Shown here: one piece after another, positions 52,878 to 61,355 of the stretch
Numbering within the stretch: the first letter of the stretch is position 1
Layout of the letters: the number at the start of each line of letters is the position of its first letter
Source: an uncultured Pelagibacteraceae bacterium
GTDB taxonomy: Bacteria > Pseudomonadota > Alphaproteobacteria > Pelagibacterales > Pelagibacteraceae
Assembly: GCA_902556855.1 (NCBI GenBank)
Contig: CACDXJ010000001.1
Location: 186,001 to 250,000 of the forward strand
Reading direction: 5' to 3'
DNA: 64,000 nucleotides
Notes under the pieces: model-generated
Seen by the model: only the letters and a program-made list of their open reading frames with translations
Told to the model about the DNA's origin: nothing
Database searches by the model: none
Program-made: the position numbers and the translations under genes

Positions 52878-54594
52878 TGAAAATGTTTTGTCTAATGATT
52901 TAAGTCCGTATCTTAAACAACATAAAGATAATCCAGTTAATTGGCAAATTTGGTCTAAAGAAATTTTAGAGTTTTCGAAACAAAATAAAAAACCTATTTT
53001 ACTTAGTATTGGATATGCAAGTTGTCATTGGTGTCACGTCATGGCTCATGAAAGTTTTGAAGATATCGAAACAGCAAATTTAATGAATGATCTTTTCATA
53101 AATATAAAAGTTGATAGGGAAGAGAGGCCTGACTTAGATTTTATTTTTCAAAGTTCTTTCCAATTATTTAATCAATCGGGAGGAGGTTGGCCTCTAACAA
53201 TGTTCTTAGATGAAAATGGTGTTCCATTTATGGGAGGAACTTATTTTCCAAGAGAGTCAAAACAAGGATTACCTTCCTTTAAAGAAGTTCTTCAGAAAGT
53301 AGCTGATGCATACAAAGCTCAAAGAGAAAATATAATTAAGCAAAAAGAATTAATTATTAAAAATTTAGATTTAAAAAAAAATTCTGTATTACATCAGGAT
53401 TTAGAGTCAATTTTAGATATATCCTTGTCTCATTTGGACTCGTCCAAAGGTGGATATAAAGGAGCTCCTAAATTTCCAACATTTAATTTATATGAAACAC
53501 TTATATATTTTTATAATAAATCAAAAAATAAAAAATACTTAGAACCAGTTGAAATATTGATAAAGCAACTTTGTTCGAAAGGTATTTACGATCATGTAGA
53601 AGGAGGGTTAGCTCGATACACGGTTGATGAAAATTGGGTAGTTCCTCACTTTGAGAAGATGCTCTATGATAATGCACAATTTATCATTTTATTATCAAAT
53701 TATTGTAAAATTAATCCAGATAATTATTTTATAAGTAAACTAGAACAAACAATTGAGTTTTTAAAAAAAAATTTTTTAAATCGAGACGGGTTTTTTGGTT
53801 CTGCCTACGATGCAGATAGTGACGGAGAAGAAGGTAAATATTATGTATATAATTTTGATGAAATAAAAGATATAAATGATATTGAAAAATTTTTCGAAGT
53901 TCAGCCTGGCGGTAATTGGGAAAATAAAATAATTTTAGTTGAAAAAGAAAAACCAAATAGCGAAATTTTAAAAAAACTTTTAAATATTAGATTAAAAAAA
54001 AATAAACCATTTTTTGACGACAAAACCCAATTAGATTTAAATTGTTTAATGATATCTGCATTAGTTGCAGCAAGTGAAATCTTACCAAATAAAGAATACT
54101 TGAAATTAGCAGAGGAATTTTTAATCAAAATAGAAAAAAAATATATAAATGATAAAGTGTATCATAGCTTTTCCAAGGATTTTGTTTTTATTGAAGATTA
54201 CGCATTTTTAATAAATGCTCTTAATGACCTTTCAGAAAAAACAATGAATTTTAAATACAAGGATTTGGCGAAAAAATTATCTAAAGAAGCAATAAGTAAA
54301 TTTTATATTGAAGATAAAAATATTTTTCAAAAAAATCCTAAAAATACCAATGATGTTTTTTTCAAACCAATTGATATTGGTGATAACACAATTCCTAATG
54401 GCAACGCTATTATGCTTATCAATTTAACAAAATTAGGCATGATGGATGAAGCTAATAAATTATCTAATAGTTTAAATGGATATTTAAATATTTATAAAAA
54501 TTATATGTTAACATCTTTAAGAGCTATTGATTTTTTTCAAAATGTCAAAGCGGGAAAAAATTGCAATGAAAAGGGTTGTGTAGCAGATGGCTAG
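52861..54594 (+). CDS. DUF255/YyaL-like thioredoxin-domain protein
   Basis: SPYLKQHKDNPVNWQIW, SIGYASCHWCHVMAHESFED, GGWPLTMFLDENGVPFMGGTYFP. Confidence 0.93.
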   Translation: MMIKIDENVLSNDLSPYLKQHKDNPVNWQIWSKEILEFSKQNKKPILLSIGYASCHWCHVMAHESFEDIETANLMNDLFINIKVDREERPDLDFIFQSSFQLFNQSGGGWPLTMFLDENGVPFMGGTYFPRESKQGLPSFKEVLQKVADAYKAQRENIIKQKELIIKNLDLKKNSVLHQDLESILDISLSHLDSSKGGYKGAPKFPTFNLYETLIYFYNKSKNKKYLEPVEILIKQLCSKGIYDHVEGGLARYTVDENWVVPHFEKMLYDNAQFIILLSNYCKINPDNYFISKLEQTIEFLKKNFLNRDGFFGSAYDADSDGEEGKYYVYNFDEIKDINDIEKFFEVQPGGNWENKIILVEKEKPNSEILKKLLNIRLKKNKPFFDDKTQLDLNCLMISALVAASEILPNKEYLKLAEEFLIKIEKKYINDKVYHSFSKDFVFIEDYAFLINALNDLSEKTMNFKYKDLAKKLSKEAISKFYIEDKNIFQKNPKNTNDVFFKPIDIGDNTIPNGNAIMLINLTKLGMMDEANKLSNSLNGYLNIYKNYMLTSLRAIDFFQNVKAGKNCNEKGCVADG

Positions 54595-54775
54595 AAAAAT
54601 TAATTGGATAGCTTGGTTGCTTTTAGTGATTTTGTGGAATTATGGATTTCCACAAGCGTCACCTTTTCAAGATGTTTTAGTTGCCGTAATTCTGTCGATT
54701 TTGTTTATAATTATTCAGATTGTTCAATCAAGGCACTTGAAAAAAAGTACTTCAAGAAGTAAATTTGAGCAATAA
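54587..54775 (+). CDS. 62-aa small membrane protein (hypothetical)
   Basis: MARKINWIAWLLLVILWNYGFPQASPFQDVLVAVILSILFIIIQIVQSRH; two hydrophobic segments; overlaps previous gene by 8 nt. Confidence 0.65.
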   Translation: MARKINWIAWLLLVILWNYGFPQASPFQDVLVAVILSILFIIIQIVQSRHLKKSTSRSKFEQ

Positions 54776-54796
54776 TATTATGAAGGAGCGCTCAGT

Positions 54797-54991
54797 ATGG
54801 GAATTCATTATGATTACAAATCTACACGTGGTGATAAAGCTATGAAAAAAGAGGCTAAAAGAAAAGCACGTATAGAACAAAGGCGAGCAAAAAGATCGAG
54901 CGCAAATCCAAAAGGGTCTAACCAAGACACTATGCATGATATAAATAAACCCATCACTCTAGAGGATTTAACCAATCCAGACAAAAACTAG
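54797..54991 (+). CDS. 64-aa basic small protein (hypothetical)
   Basis: MGIHYDYKSTRGDKAMKKEAKRKARIEQRRAKRSSANPKGSNQDTMHDINKPITLEDLTNPDKN; AAGGAG Shine-Dalgarno-like sequence upstream. Confidence 0.65.
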   Translation: MGIHYDYKSTRGDKAMKKEAKRKARIEQRRAKRSSANPKGSNQDTMHDINKPITLEDLTNPDKN

Positions 54992-54998
54992 TTTAAGG

Positions 54999-55121
54999 AT
55001 GAATTCTTCTGAAAAGAAAGATTCATTTACTCAAGAACGTAAAAACGCTTTAAAAAAAAATTTAAAAAAACGAAAGAAATATAAAAAAGTTAAAAAAAAA
55101 TATGCCAGTACTTTCAGATAA
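54999..55121 (+). CDS. 40-aa lysine-rich small protein (hypothetical), not in ORF track
   Basis: Manual translation [40 protein letters not shown], overlaps start of dcd. Confidence 0.55.
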   Translation: MNSSEKKDSFTQERKNALKKNLKKRKKYKKVKKKYASTFR

Positions 55122-55656
55122 ATGGATTAAAAAAAATGCTTTAACAAAAGGTATGATCAAGCCTTTTGTAAGCAAACAGGTACGTAAAGGAAAAATTTCC
55201 TTTGGGTTATCCTCATATGGTTACGATGCTAGGGTATCAAATGAATTTAAAATATTTACAAATGTCAATTCTGGCATTGTAGATCCAAAAGTTTTTAAAA
55301 AAGAAAGTTTTGTAACAAAAATAGGCAAAGAATGTATAATACCTCCTAATTCTTTTGCTCTTGCAAGAACTATTGAGTATTTTAAAATTCCAGAAGATGT
55401 ATTAGTGATTTGCCTCGGTAAATCAACGTATGCAAGATGTGGAATAATTGTTAATGTCACACCATTAGAACCCGGTTGGGAGGGTCACGTCACTTTAGAA
55501 TTTTCAAATACAACACCTCTGCCCGCTAAAATTTATGCTAATGAGGGAGTTGCGCAGTTTGTATTCATTAAAGGGAATGAAAAACCTAATGTCAGTTATG
55601 CAAAAAGAAAAGGAAAATATATGAGACAAAAGGGTGTAACACTTCCAAAAGTATAA
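55102..55656 (+). CDS. dcd: dCTP deaminase
   Basis: [74 protein letters not shown]. Confidence 0.96.
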   Translation: MPVLSDKWIKKNALTKGMIKPFVSKQVRKGKISFGLSSYGYDARVSNEFKIFTNVNSGIVDPKVFKKESFVTKIGKECIIPPNSFALARTIEYFKIPEDVLVICLGKSTYARCGIIVNVTPLEPGWEGHVTLEFSNTTPLPAKIYANEGVAQFVFIKGNEKPNVSYAKRKGKYMRQKGVTLPKV

Positions 55657-55665
55657 ATTTCTTTA

Positions 55666-56925
55666 ATGCAAAAACTTTTAATTAAAGGAAAAAAAGAGCT
55701 CTTCGGAACTATTTCAATATCAGGATCGAAAAACGCAACATTACCTATTCTAGCCGCTTCAATCTTATCTAATAATGGCGTGAAGCTTGCTAATGTCCCA
55801 ATGGTAAAAGATATATTTACTATGTTGGAGTTGCTTAAATTTATAGGTATTAAAATTAGAATAAAAAAAAAACAAAAGGTAATAGAATTAAAAAATAACA
55901 ACAAAAAAATTAATACTTTAGCACCCTATAAATTAGTAAAAACAATGCGTGCAGGAGTTTTAGTACTAGGAGCTCTCTTAACTAAATATAAAAAAGCTAA
56001 AGTATCTCTCCCAGGGGGTTGCGCTATAGGCACAAGGCCTGTTGATTTACATCTTTTTGCATTAAAAAAATTAGGTGCGAAAATTAAAATTAAAGATGGT
56101 TATATTATTGCTGAAGCTAAAAAAGGCTTAGTTGGCTCAAAAATAAAATTTCCTTCAATTTCAGTCGGAGCCACAGAAAATGCTTTACTAGCAGCATTTG
56201 GAGCAAAAGGAAAAACAGTCTTACTAAATTGCGCTGTTGAACCAGAAATATCTGATCTTATTTCATTTTTAAAAAAATTAGGTGGAAAAATAATAATTTC
56301 AGGAAGAAAAATTACTATAATTGGAAAAAATTTTGGTACAAAAAAAACTTACCACAAAATTATTTTTGATAGAATTGAAGCAGGTACTTACCTTATAGCT
56401 GGTGCATTAATTGGTAAAAAACTTGTATTAAATAAAATTGACACTAAAATAATTAAATCTGAAATTGATACTTTAAAAAAAATGGGAGTTAATATTACAA
56501 ATAACAAGAATTCTCTTTCAATTTTAAAAACAAAAAAATTAAAAAAAATTAATATTACAACAAAACCATATCCAGGTTTTCCTACTGATTTGCAAGCACA
56601 ATTAATGGTTTTGATGACTCAAGCGCAAGGTATATCTAAAATTAAAGAAAATATTTTTGAAAATAGATATATGCATGTTCCTGAGTTAAGAAGAATGGGA
56701 GCCAAAATTGAAATAAAAAATAAAACAGCTTATATATTTGGTGCATCAAGGTTAACTGGCGCTGAGGTAATGGCAACAGATTTAAGAGCATCTGTGAGTC
56801 TTGTTTTAGCAGGTCTTATTGCAGACAACAGAACAATGGTCAATAGAATTTATCATTTGGATAGAGGCTATGAATTTTTAGAAAAGAAATTACAAACTTG
56901 TAAAGCTGAAATTAAAAGAATTTAA
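55666..56925 (+). CDS. murA: UDP-N-acetylglucosamine 1-carboxyvinyltransferase
   Basis: ISGSKNATLPILAASILS, LPGGCAIGTRPVDLHL, YPGFPTDLQAQLM. Confidence 0.96.
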   Translation: MQKLLIKGKKELFGTISISGSKNATLPILAASILSNNGVKLANVPMVKDIFTMLELLKFIGIKIRIKKKQKVIELKNNNKKINTLAPYKLVKTMRAGVLVLGALLTKYKKAKVSLPGGCAIGTRPVDLHLFALKKLGAKIKIKDGYIIAEAKKGLVGSKIKFPSISVGATENALLAAFGAKGKTVLLNCAVEPEISDLISFLKKLGGKIIISGRKITIIGKNFGTKKTYHKIIFDRIEAGTYLIAGALIGKKLVLNKIDTKIIKSEIDTLKKMGVNITNNKNSLSILKTKKLKKINITTKPYPGFPTDLQAQLMVLMTQAQGISKIKENIFENRYMHVPELRRMGAKIEIKNKTAYIFGASRLTGAEVMATDLRASVSLVLAGLIADNRTMVNRIYHLDRGYEFLEKKLQTCKAEIKRI

Positions 56926-56926
56926 A

Positions 56927-57370
56927 ATGAAAGCTAATAATTTAAAATTAATTGCTAGAACTGAAGAAGATTTGAAAATAGTTTCTGCTCATCTACAGGA
57001 CTCTATAGCCAATGTCTCAGATATAGCTAATCTCAAAAAAAATAAGATATTTCTTATGCAAATGAATAGGTTTATGTGGGAAGATGTCGAAAAAGGGGTA
57101 TTTAGGAAAAATAAAAGAATAAGAACTATTCTTAAATTTGAAAATATCATTAAAGTTCATTCAAAAAATATTAATCAAAAAAAAAAAGATAAATTTTTGG
57201 ACTTTCTTACTATTGAAACTAATATAATGCCTGATAAAAACTATGAAATGAAAATAGTTTTCGCAGGGGACTCAATTATTAAAGTTATTTCAGAAGTTAT
57301 TGAGGTAACATTAGACGATCAAGGAGAAGCTTGGGTGACAAAAAACAAACCAAAACACAAAGTATTATAA
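56927..57370 (+). CDS. DUF2948 family protein
   Basis: LIARTEEDLKIVSAHLQDSIANVSDIA..., LDDQGEAWVTKNKPKHKV; between murA and hisD. Confidence 0.75.
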   Translation: MKANNLKLIARTEEDLKIVSAHLQDSIANVSDIANLKKNKIFLMQMNRFMWEDVEKGVFRKNKRIRTILKFENIIKVHSKNINQKKKDKFLDFLTIETNIMPDKNYEMKIVFAGDSIIKVISEVIEVTLDDQGEAWVTKNKPKHKVL

Positions 57371-58668
57371 TGTTAAATTTTTTAGACGCAAATAACAGTA
57401 ATTTTCTTAAAAAACTTGAGCAAACATTGAGTAAACGTAAATATGCACAAAATAATAAATTATCAGAAATAAATAAAATTATATCTGATGTCCAAAAATT
57501 TGGTGACAAAGCTCTCATCAAATATGAAAAAAAATTTTTAAAAATTAAATCTAAGAAAATAAACGTTAAATTTTCTAAAAATGAGATAAATAAAATTTCA
57601 AAAAAAATTGACAATCGTTTAAAAAGTTCAATAGACCTTGCATTTAATAGGATTAAAAAATTTCACTCAAAACAAAAATTTATGCCTTTTAAGTACAAAG
57701 ACCGTTACAATAACGAGCTCTCATACAAATATTCTCCAATAGATAGAGTTGGAGTATATGTACCTGGAGGAACAGCAAGTTATCCTAGTACTGTTTTAAT
57801 GAATTGTATTCCCGCAATTGTTGCAAATGTAAAGAATATTTATCTAACTACACCTGCATTAAAAAATTCAGTTAATCCTGCAATAATCTATGCTGCTAAA
57901 AAGTGTGGTGTAAAAGAAATTTATAAAATAGGAGGAGCACACTCTATTGCTGCCTTTGCTTATGGCACAAAGACAATTAAAAAGGTAGATAAGATTGTTG
58001 GTCCTGGAAATACTTATGTTGCAGCTGCAAAAAAAATTGTTTTTGGTGAAGTAGGAATAGATATGATAGCCGGTCCATCAGAGGTAAGTGTAGTGGCTGA
58101 CAAATATTCTAATCCAAATTGGATTGCTTCTGATTTAATTGCTCAAGCTGAGCATGATATATACGCTCAATCAATTTTAATTTCAAATAGTAAGGACTTA
58201 ATAAAAGCAGTAAATCTATGTTTAAAATCTCAATTAGAAAGTTTACCAAAAAAAAATATTGCTTCTAAAAGTATCAAAAAGTTTGGATTAGCAATTTTTG
58301 CTAACAGCCAAAAAAAAATTTTAGATGTTGTAAATTTTGTTGCTCCTGAACACCTTGAGATAAATGTTAAAAATTACAAAAATATTATAAATAATATAAC
58401 TAATGCCGGTTCAATATTTATAGGAAAATTTTCTCCTGAAGCTATAGGAGATTATATTGCTGGACCAAATCACGTATTACCTACCTCAGGCTCTGCAAAA
58501 TTTTCGTCAGGATTATCAGTGAGTGATTTTTTGAAGCGACATTCTTTGATAAAAATAACAAAATCAGGTATTGAAAGATTAGGTCCATCAGTTATAAATT
58601 TAGCTCAACATGAAGATTTAGATGGACATGCGAACTCTATCAAAATCAGATTAAACAAGGAAAATTAA
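57370..58668 (+). CDS. hisD: Histidinol dehydrogenase
   Basis: Start MLNFLDANNSNFLKKLEQ; DRVGVYVPGGTASYPSTVLMN, GPGNTYVAAAKK, DMIAGPSEVSVVAD, NHVLPTSGSAKFSSGLSV. Confidence 0.96.
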   Translation: MLNFLDANNSNFLKKLEQTLSKRKYAQNNKLSEINKIISDVQKFGDKALIKYEKKFLKIKSKKINVKFSKNEINKISKKIDNRLKSSIDLAFNRIKKFHSKQKFMPFKYKDRYNNELSYKYSPIDRVGVYVPGGTASYPSTVLMNCIPAIVANVKNIYLTTPALKNSVNPAIIYAAKKCGVKEIYKIGGAHSIAAFAYGTKTIKKVDKIVGPGNTYVAAAKKIVFGEVGIDMIAGPSEVSVVADKYSNPNWIASDLIAQAEHDIYAQSILISNSKDLIKAVNLCLKSQLESLPKKNIASKSIKKFGLAIFANSQKKILDVVNFVAPEHLEINVKNYKNIINNITNAGSIFIGKFSPEAIGDYIAGPNHVLPTSGSAKFSSGLSVSDFLKRHSLIKITKSGIERLGPSVINLAQHEDLDGHANSIKIRLNKEN

Positions 58669-58884
58669 TTGGCTAAACAAGAAACTTTAGAATTTAAAGG
58701 AAAAGTAACAGAACTACTTCCTAACGCTATGTTTCGAGTTAAACTTGAAAACAATCATGAAATATTAGCTCATACATCTGGTAAATTAAGAAAAAATAGA
58801 ATTAGAGTACTCGCAGGAGATAATGTAATGGTAGAGATGACTCCATACGATTTAACAAAAGGAAGAATAACCTTTAGATTTTAA
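58669..58884 (+). CDS. infA: Translation initiation factor IF-1, TTG start
   Basis: (M)[55 protein letters not shown] follows hisD TAA directly. Confidence 0.95.
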   Translation: MAKQETLEFKGKVTELLPNAMFRVKLENNHEILAHTSGKLRKNRIRVLAGDNVMVEMTPYDLTKGRITFRF

Positions 58885-58897
58885 GAGTTTTGTATAA

Positions 58898-59707
58898 TTA
58901 ATTCTCAAAAATTTTTTCTAAAATACTTTTATTTATTTTCCTACTATAACCTGGGCTAAAAGGTGTGAAATTAGGAGTTATATAAATGTCTTCTACTTTC
59001 TTTGGCACCTCTGGAAATTTATCCAGGAATTTATTTTGAATAAAAAATGCATTGTGACCCATAACAGAAGAGCAACAAATTAAAGTATAGCCATGTTTAA
59101 TAAATAAATTGTTATAAGCAGAAAGAGACGCCATGACCATTTCCTGTTTAGGATTATTTTTCTTAGGAGGAATTATTTCAACAGGCGGTGGAATCGCTTG
59201 ATCGATTTCAACAATAAAAAAACTTGGATTTATCTTATTATCTAAAATTTTTTCAACTATGTGATAATCAGATCCGTCTAGATCTATACTTAAACAATCT
59301 ATATTTTTTTCACCTATTTCTCCTAAACCTTTTTCAATAATTTCTAAAACATTTGATGTAGTTACAAAGGTATTAAAGTAGGCTAAACGATTGGATCTAG
59401 TATGGTCAAAAATTAATTTAATTGCATCAATCCAAACACCTTTCCATTTTAAAGCAGCTAGGATTAAAGTATTATTTTGAGTTCCATTGTCACAACCAAA
59501 CTCGAAAAAAACACCTTTTTTTATATTTAGTCTTCTTACAATTTCTAAAGTAATTCCGTCCTCATCACATTGAGAATAACATCTTTTTCCAAATTTATTC
59601 AAAGGGTTTTTTGGATTGACGATAAAACGTTTTAATTCGTTATTTAACAAGAGATCGTTTATGGCTCTAATTGGATCAAGGAAGGATTTAATTAATTTTT
59701 TTAACAT
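58898..59707 (-). CDS. FkbM-like methyltransferase-fold protein
   Basis: CYSQCDEDGITLEIVRRLNIKKGVFFEFGCDNGTQNNTL, DCLSIDLDGSDYHI. Confidence 0.6.
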   Translation of the reverse strand: MLKKLIKSFLDPIRAINDLLLNNELKRFIVNPKNPLNKFGKRCYSQCDEDGITLEIVRRLNIKKGVFFEFGCDNGTQNNTLILAALKWKGVWIDAIKLIFDHTRSNRLAYFNTFVTTSNVLEIIEKGLGEIGEKNIDCLSIDLDGSDYHIVEKILDNKINPSFFIVEIDQAIPPPVEIIPPKKNNPKQEMVMASLSAYNNLFIKHGYTLICCSSVMGHNAFFIQNKFLDKFPEVPKKVEDIYITPNFTPFSPGYSRKINKSILEKIFEN

Positions 59708-59831
59708 TATTAATTTAATACTAAATTTTGCTTAAAAACCAAACATTTATTTATTACTTTATTTCTTGTAATAACAAGTGGAAAGAAATAGTTAATTGTT
59801 ATAAAACCTTTCTGATTACTGAAAAAAAATT

Positions 59832-59906
59832 GGCCTTGTAGCTCAGTAGTAGAGCAGTACCCTGAAAAGGTATGTGTCGTAAGTGCGATTCTTACCAAGG
59901 CCACCA
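59832..59906 (+). tRNA. tRNA-Phe (anticodon GAA), CCA encoded, with atypical D- and T-loops
   Basis: GGCCTTG/CAAGGCC acceptor, D-arm GCTC-AGTAGTA-GAGC, anticodon loop CTGAAAA, T-arm GTAAG-TGCGATT-CTTAC, 3' ACCA. Confidence 0.9.
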
Positions 59907-59958
59907 TCAAGTAATTATAACTCATCGATATTTAAAATTTAATTTGTTAAAACTTGAT

Positions 59959-61353
59959 ATGAAAAAAAATATTGGACTTTTTTGGTTAAAAGATGATTTT
60001 AGACTAAAAAAAAATCTAGCTTTAATAGAAGCTACAAAAAATCATGAAAAAGTTGTAGTTTTTTATTTATACAAAAAAATTAAATACGACAATCAAGAAG
60101 CTCAAAAATGGTGGTTAGGTAAATCTCTAGAAGATTTTAAGAGAAAACTAAACTATTACAATATTAATATAGAAATTATAAAAACAGATTCTTACAAATC
60201 TTTTTTTGATAAGTTATTTAAAAAAAAAGATTTTTCAATTTATTGGAACAGAACTTATGAACCTAATTACCTTAGTTTTGATAAATATTTATCAAAAAAT
60301 CTTACTCTTAATAAAATCAATTTTAAAATATTTAAAGGTAATATTTTAAATGAAATTGACGTTAAAAAAGGCGATGGAACACCATTTAAAGTTTTTACTC
60401 CATTTTGGAGAACTGCAGAAAAATTTTACCTAGAAAAAATACCTCAAATTGAAAAAAAAATTTCTAAGCGTAAAAATAAGTCCTCTTTTTTCAAAGAAAT
60501 AATCAACGTACAGGAGGTTTATCCAAAAAAAAAATGGTTTAAAAAATTTGATAAATACTGGTCCCCTAATGAAGAGAGCGCTACTAAAGAATTAAAAAGC
60601 TTTATTAGCAATAGAATTGAAAGTTACTCGGATGCTAGAAATTTTCCTAGTAGACTAGGTACATCAAAACTATCTCCTTACATAAAGCATGGTCAAATCC
60701 ACGTAGAAACTATATGGGAAGAATGTGCTAAGATAAAAAAAAAAGGAGTTAATAAATTTTTAGCTGAAATAGGATGGAGAGAGTTTAACCATTCGTTAAT
60801 AAACTTTTTTCCTCATATGATAAAAGGAAATTACTCAAAAAAATTTGATAAATTTCCATGGAAAAAAAATCCCACATTTTTACAAGCTTGGAAAAAAGGT
60901 TTAACTGGTTATCCTATTGTAGATGCGGGAATGAGAGAATTGAATAATACAGGGTGGATGCATAACAGAGTTAGAATGATAGTCGGATCTTTTCTTGTTA
61001 AACATTTGCTAATAAATTGGATGGAAGGTGAAAAATTTTTTAAAAACTGTTTATTAGATTATAACGAAGCTAATAATATTTCAGGATGGCAATGGGTCTC
61101 GGGATGTGGGGCTGATGCTGCTCCGTACTTCAGAATTTTTAATCCAATTTTACAGGGAGAGAAATTTGATAAAGAAGGCGAATACGTAAGAAAATGGGTT
61201 CCTGAGTTAAAAAATGTTCCTAATAAATTTTTACATAAACCATGGGAATTAAAAAATGATAATATTATTAGGTTAGGCAAAGAATATCCATACCCAATAG
61301 TAAATCATGAGCAGGCTAGAGCTAAAGCTCTAAATGCTTTTAAAAAAATTTAA
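59959..61353 (+). CDS. phrB: Deoxyribodipyrimidine photolyase / cryptochrome family
   Basis: MKKNIGLFWLKDDFRLKKNLAL; LAEIGWREFNHSLINFFPHM; YPIVDAGMRELNNTGWMHNRVRMIVGSFLVKHLLINW. Track start 59872 lies inside tRNA-Phe. Confidence 0.93.
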   Translation: MKKNIGLFWLKDDFRLKKNLALIEATKNHEKVVVFYLYKKIKYDNQEAQKWWLGKSLEDFKRKLNYYNINIEIIKTDSYKSFFDKLFKKKDFSIYWNRTYEPNYLSFDKYLSKNLTLNKINFKIFKGNILNEIDVKKGDGTPFKVFTPFWRTAEKFYLEKIPQIEKKISKRKNKSSFFKEIINVQEVYPKKKWFKKFDKYWSPNEESATKELKSFISNRIESYSDARNFPSRLGTSKLSPYIKHGQIHVETIWEECAKIKKKGVNKFLAEIGWREFNHSLINFFPHMIKGNYSKKFDKFPWKKNPTFLQAWKKGLTGYPIVDAGMRELNNTGWMHNRVRMIVGSFLVKHLLINWMEGEKFFKNCLLDYNEANNISGWQWVSGCGADAAPYFRIFNPILQGEKFDKEGEYVRKWVPELKNVPNKFLHKPWELKNDNIIRLGKEYPYPIVNHEQARAKALNAFKKI

Positions 61354-61355
61354 GT

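Noticed and set aside
59765-59778. CTTGT-AATA-ACAAG hairpin upstream of tRNA-Phe
   Set aside because: Short stem, likely chance in AT-rich sequence.
59710-59925. 71-aa minus ORF across tRNA-Phe
   Set aside because: Antisense translation of the tRNA (VALVRIALTTHTFSGYCSTTELQGQ), spurious.
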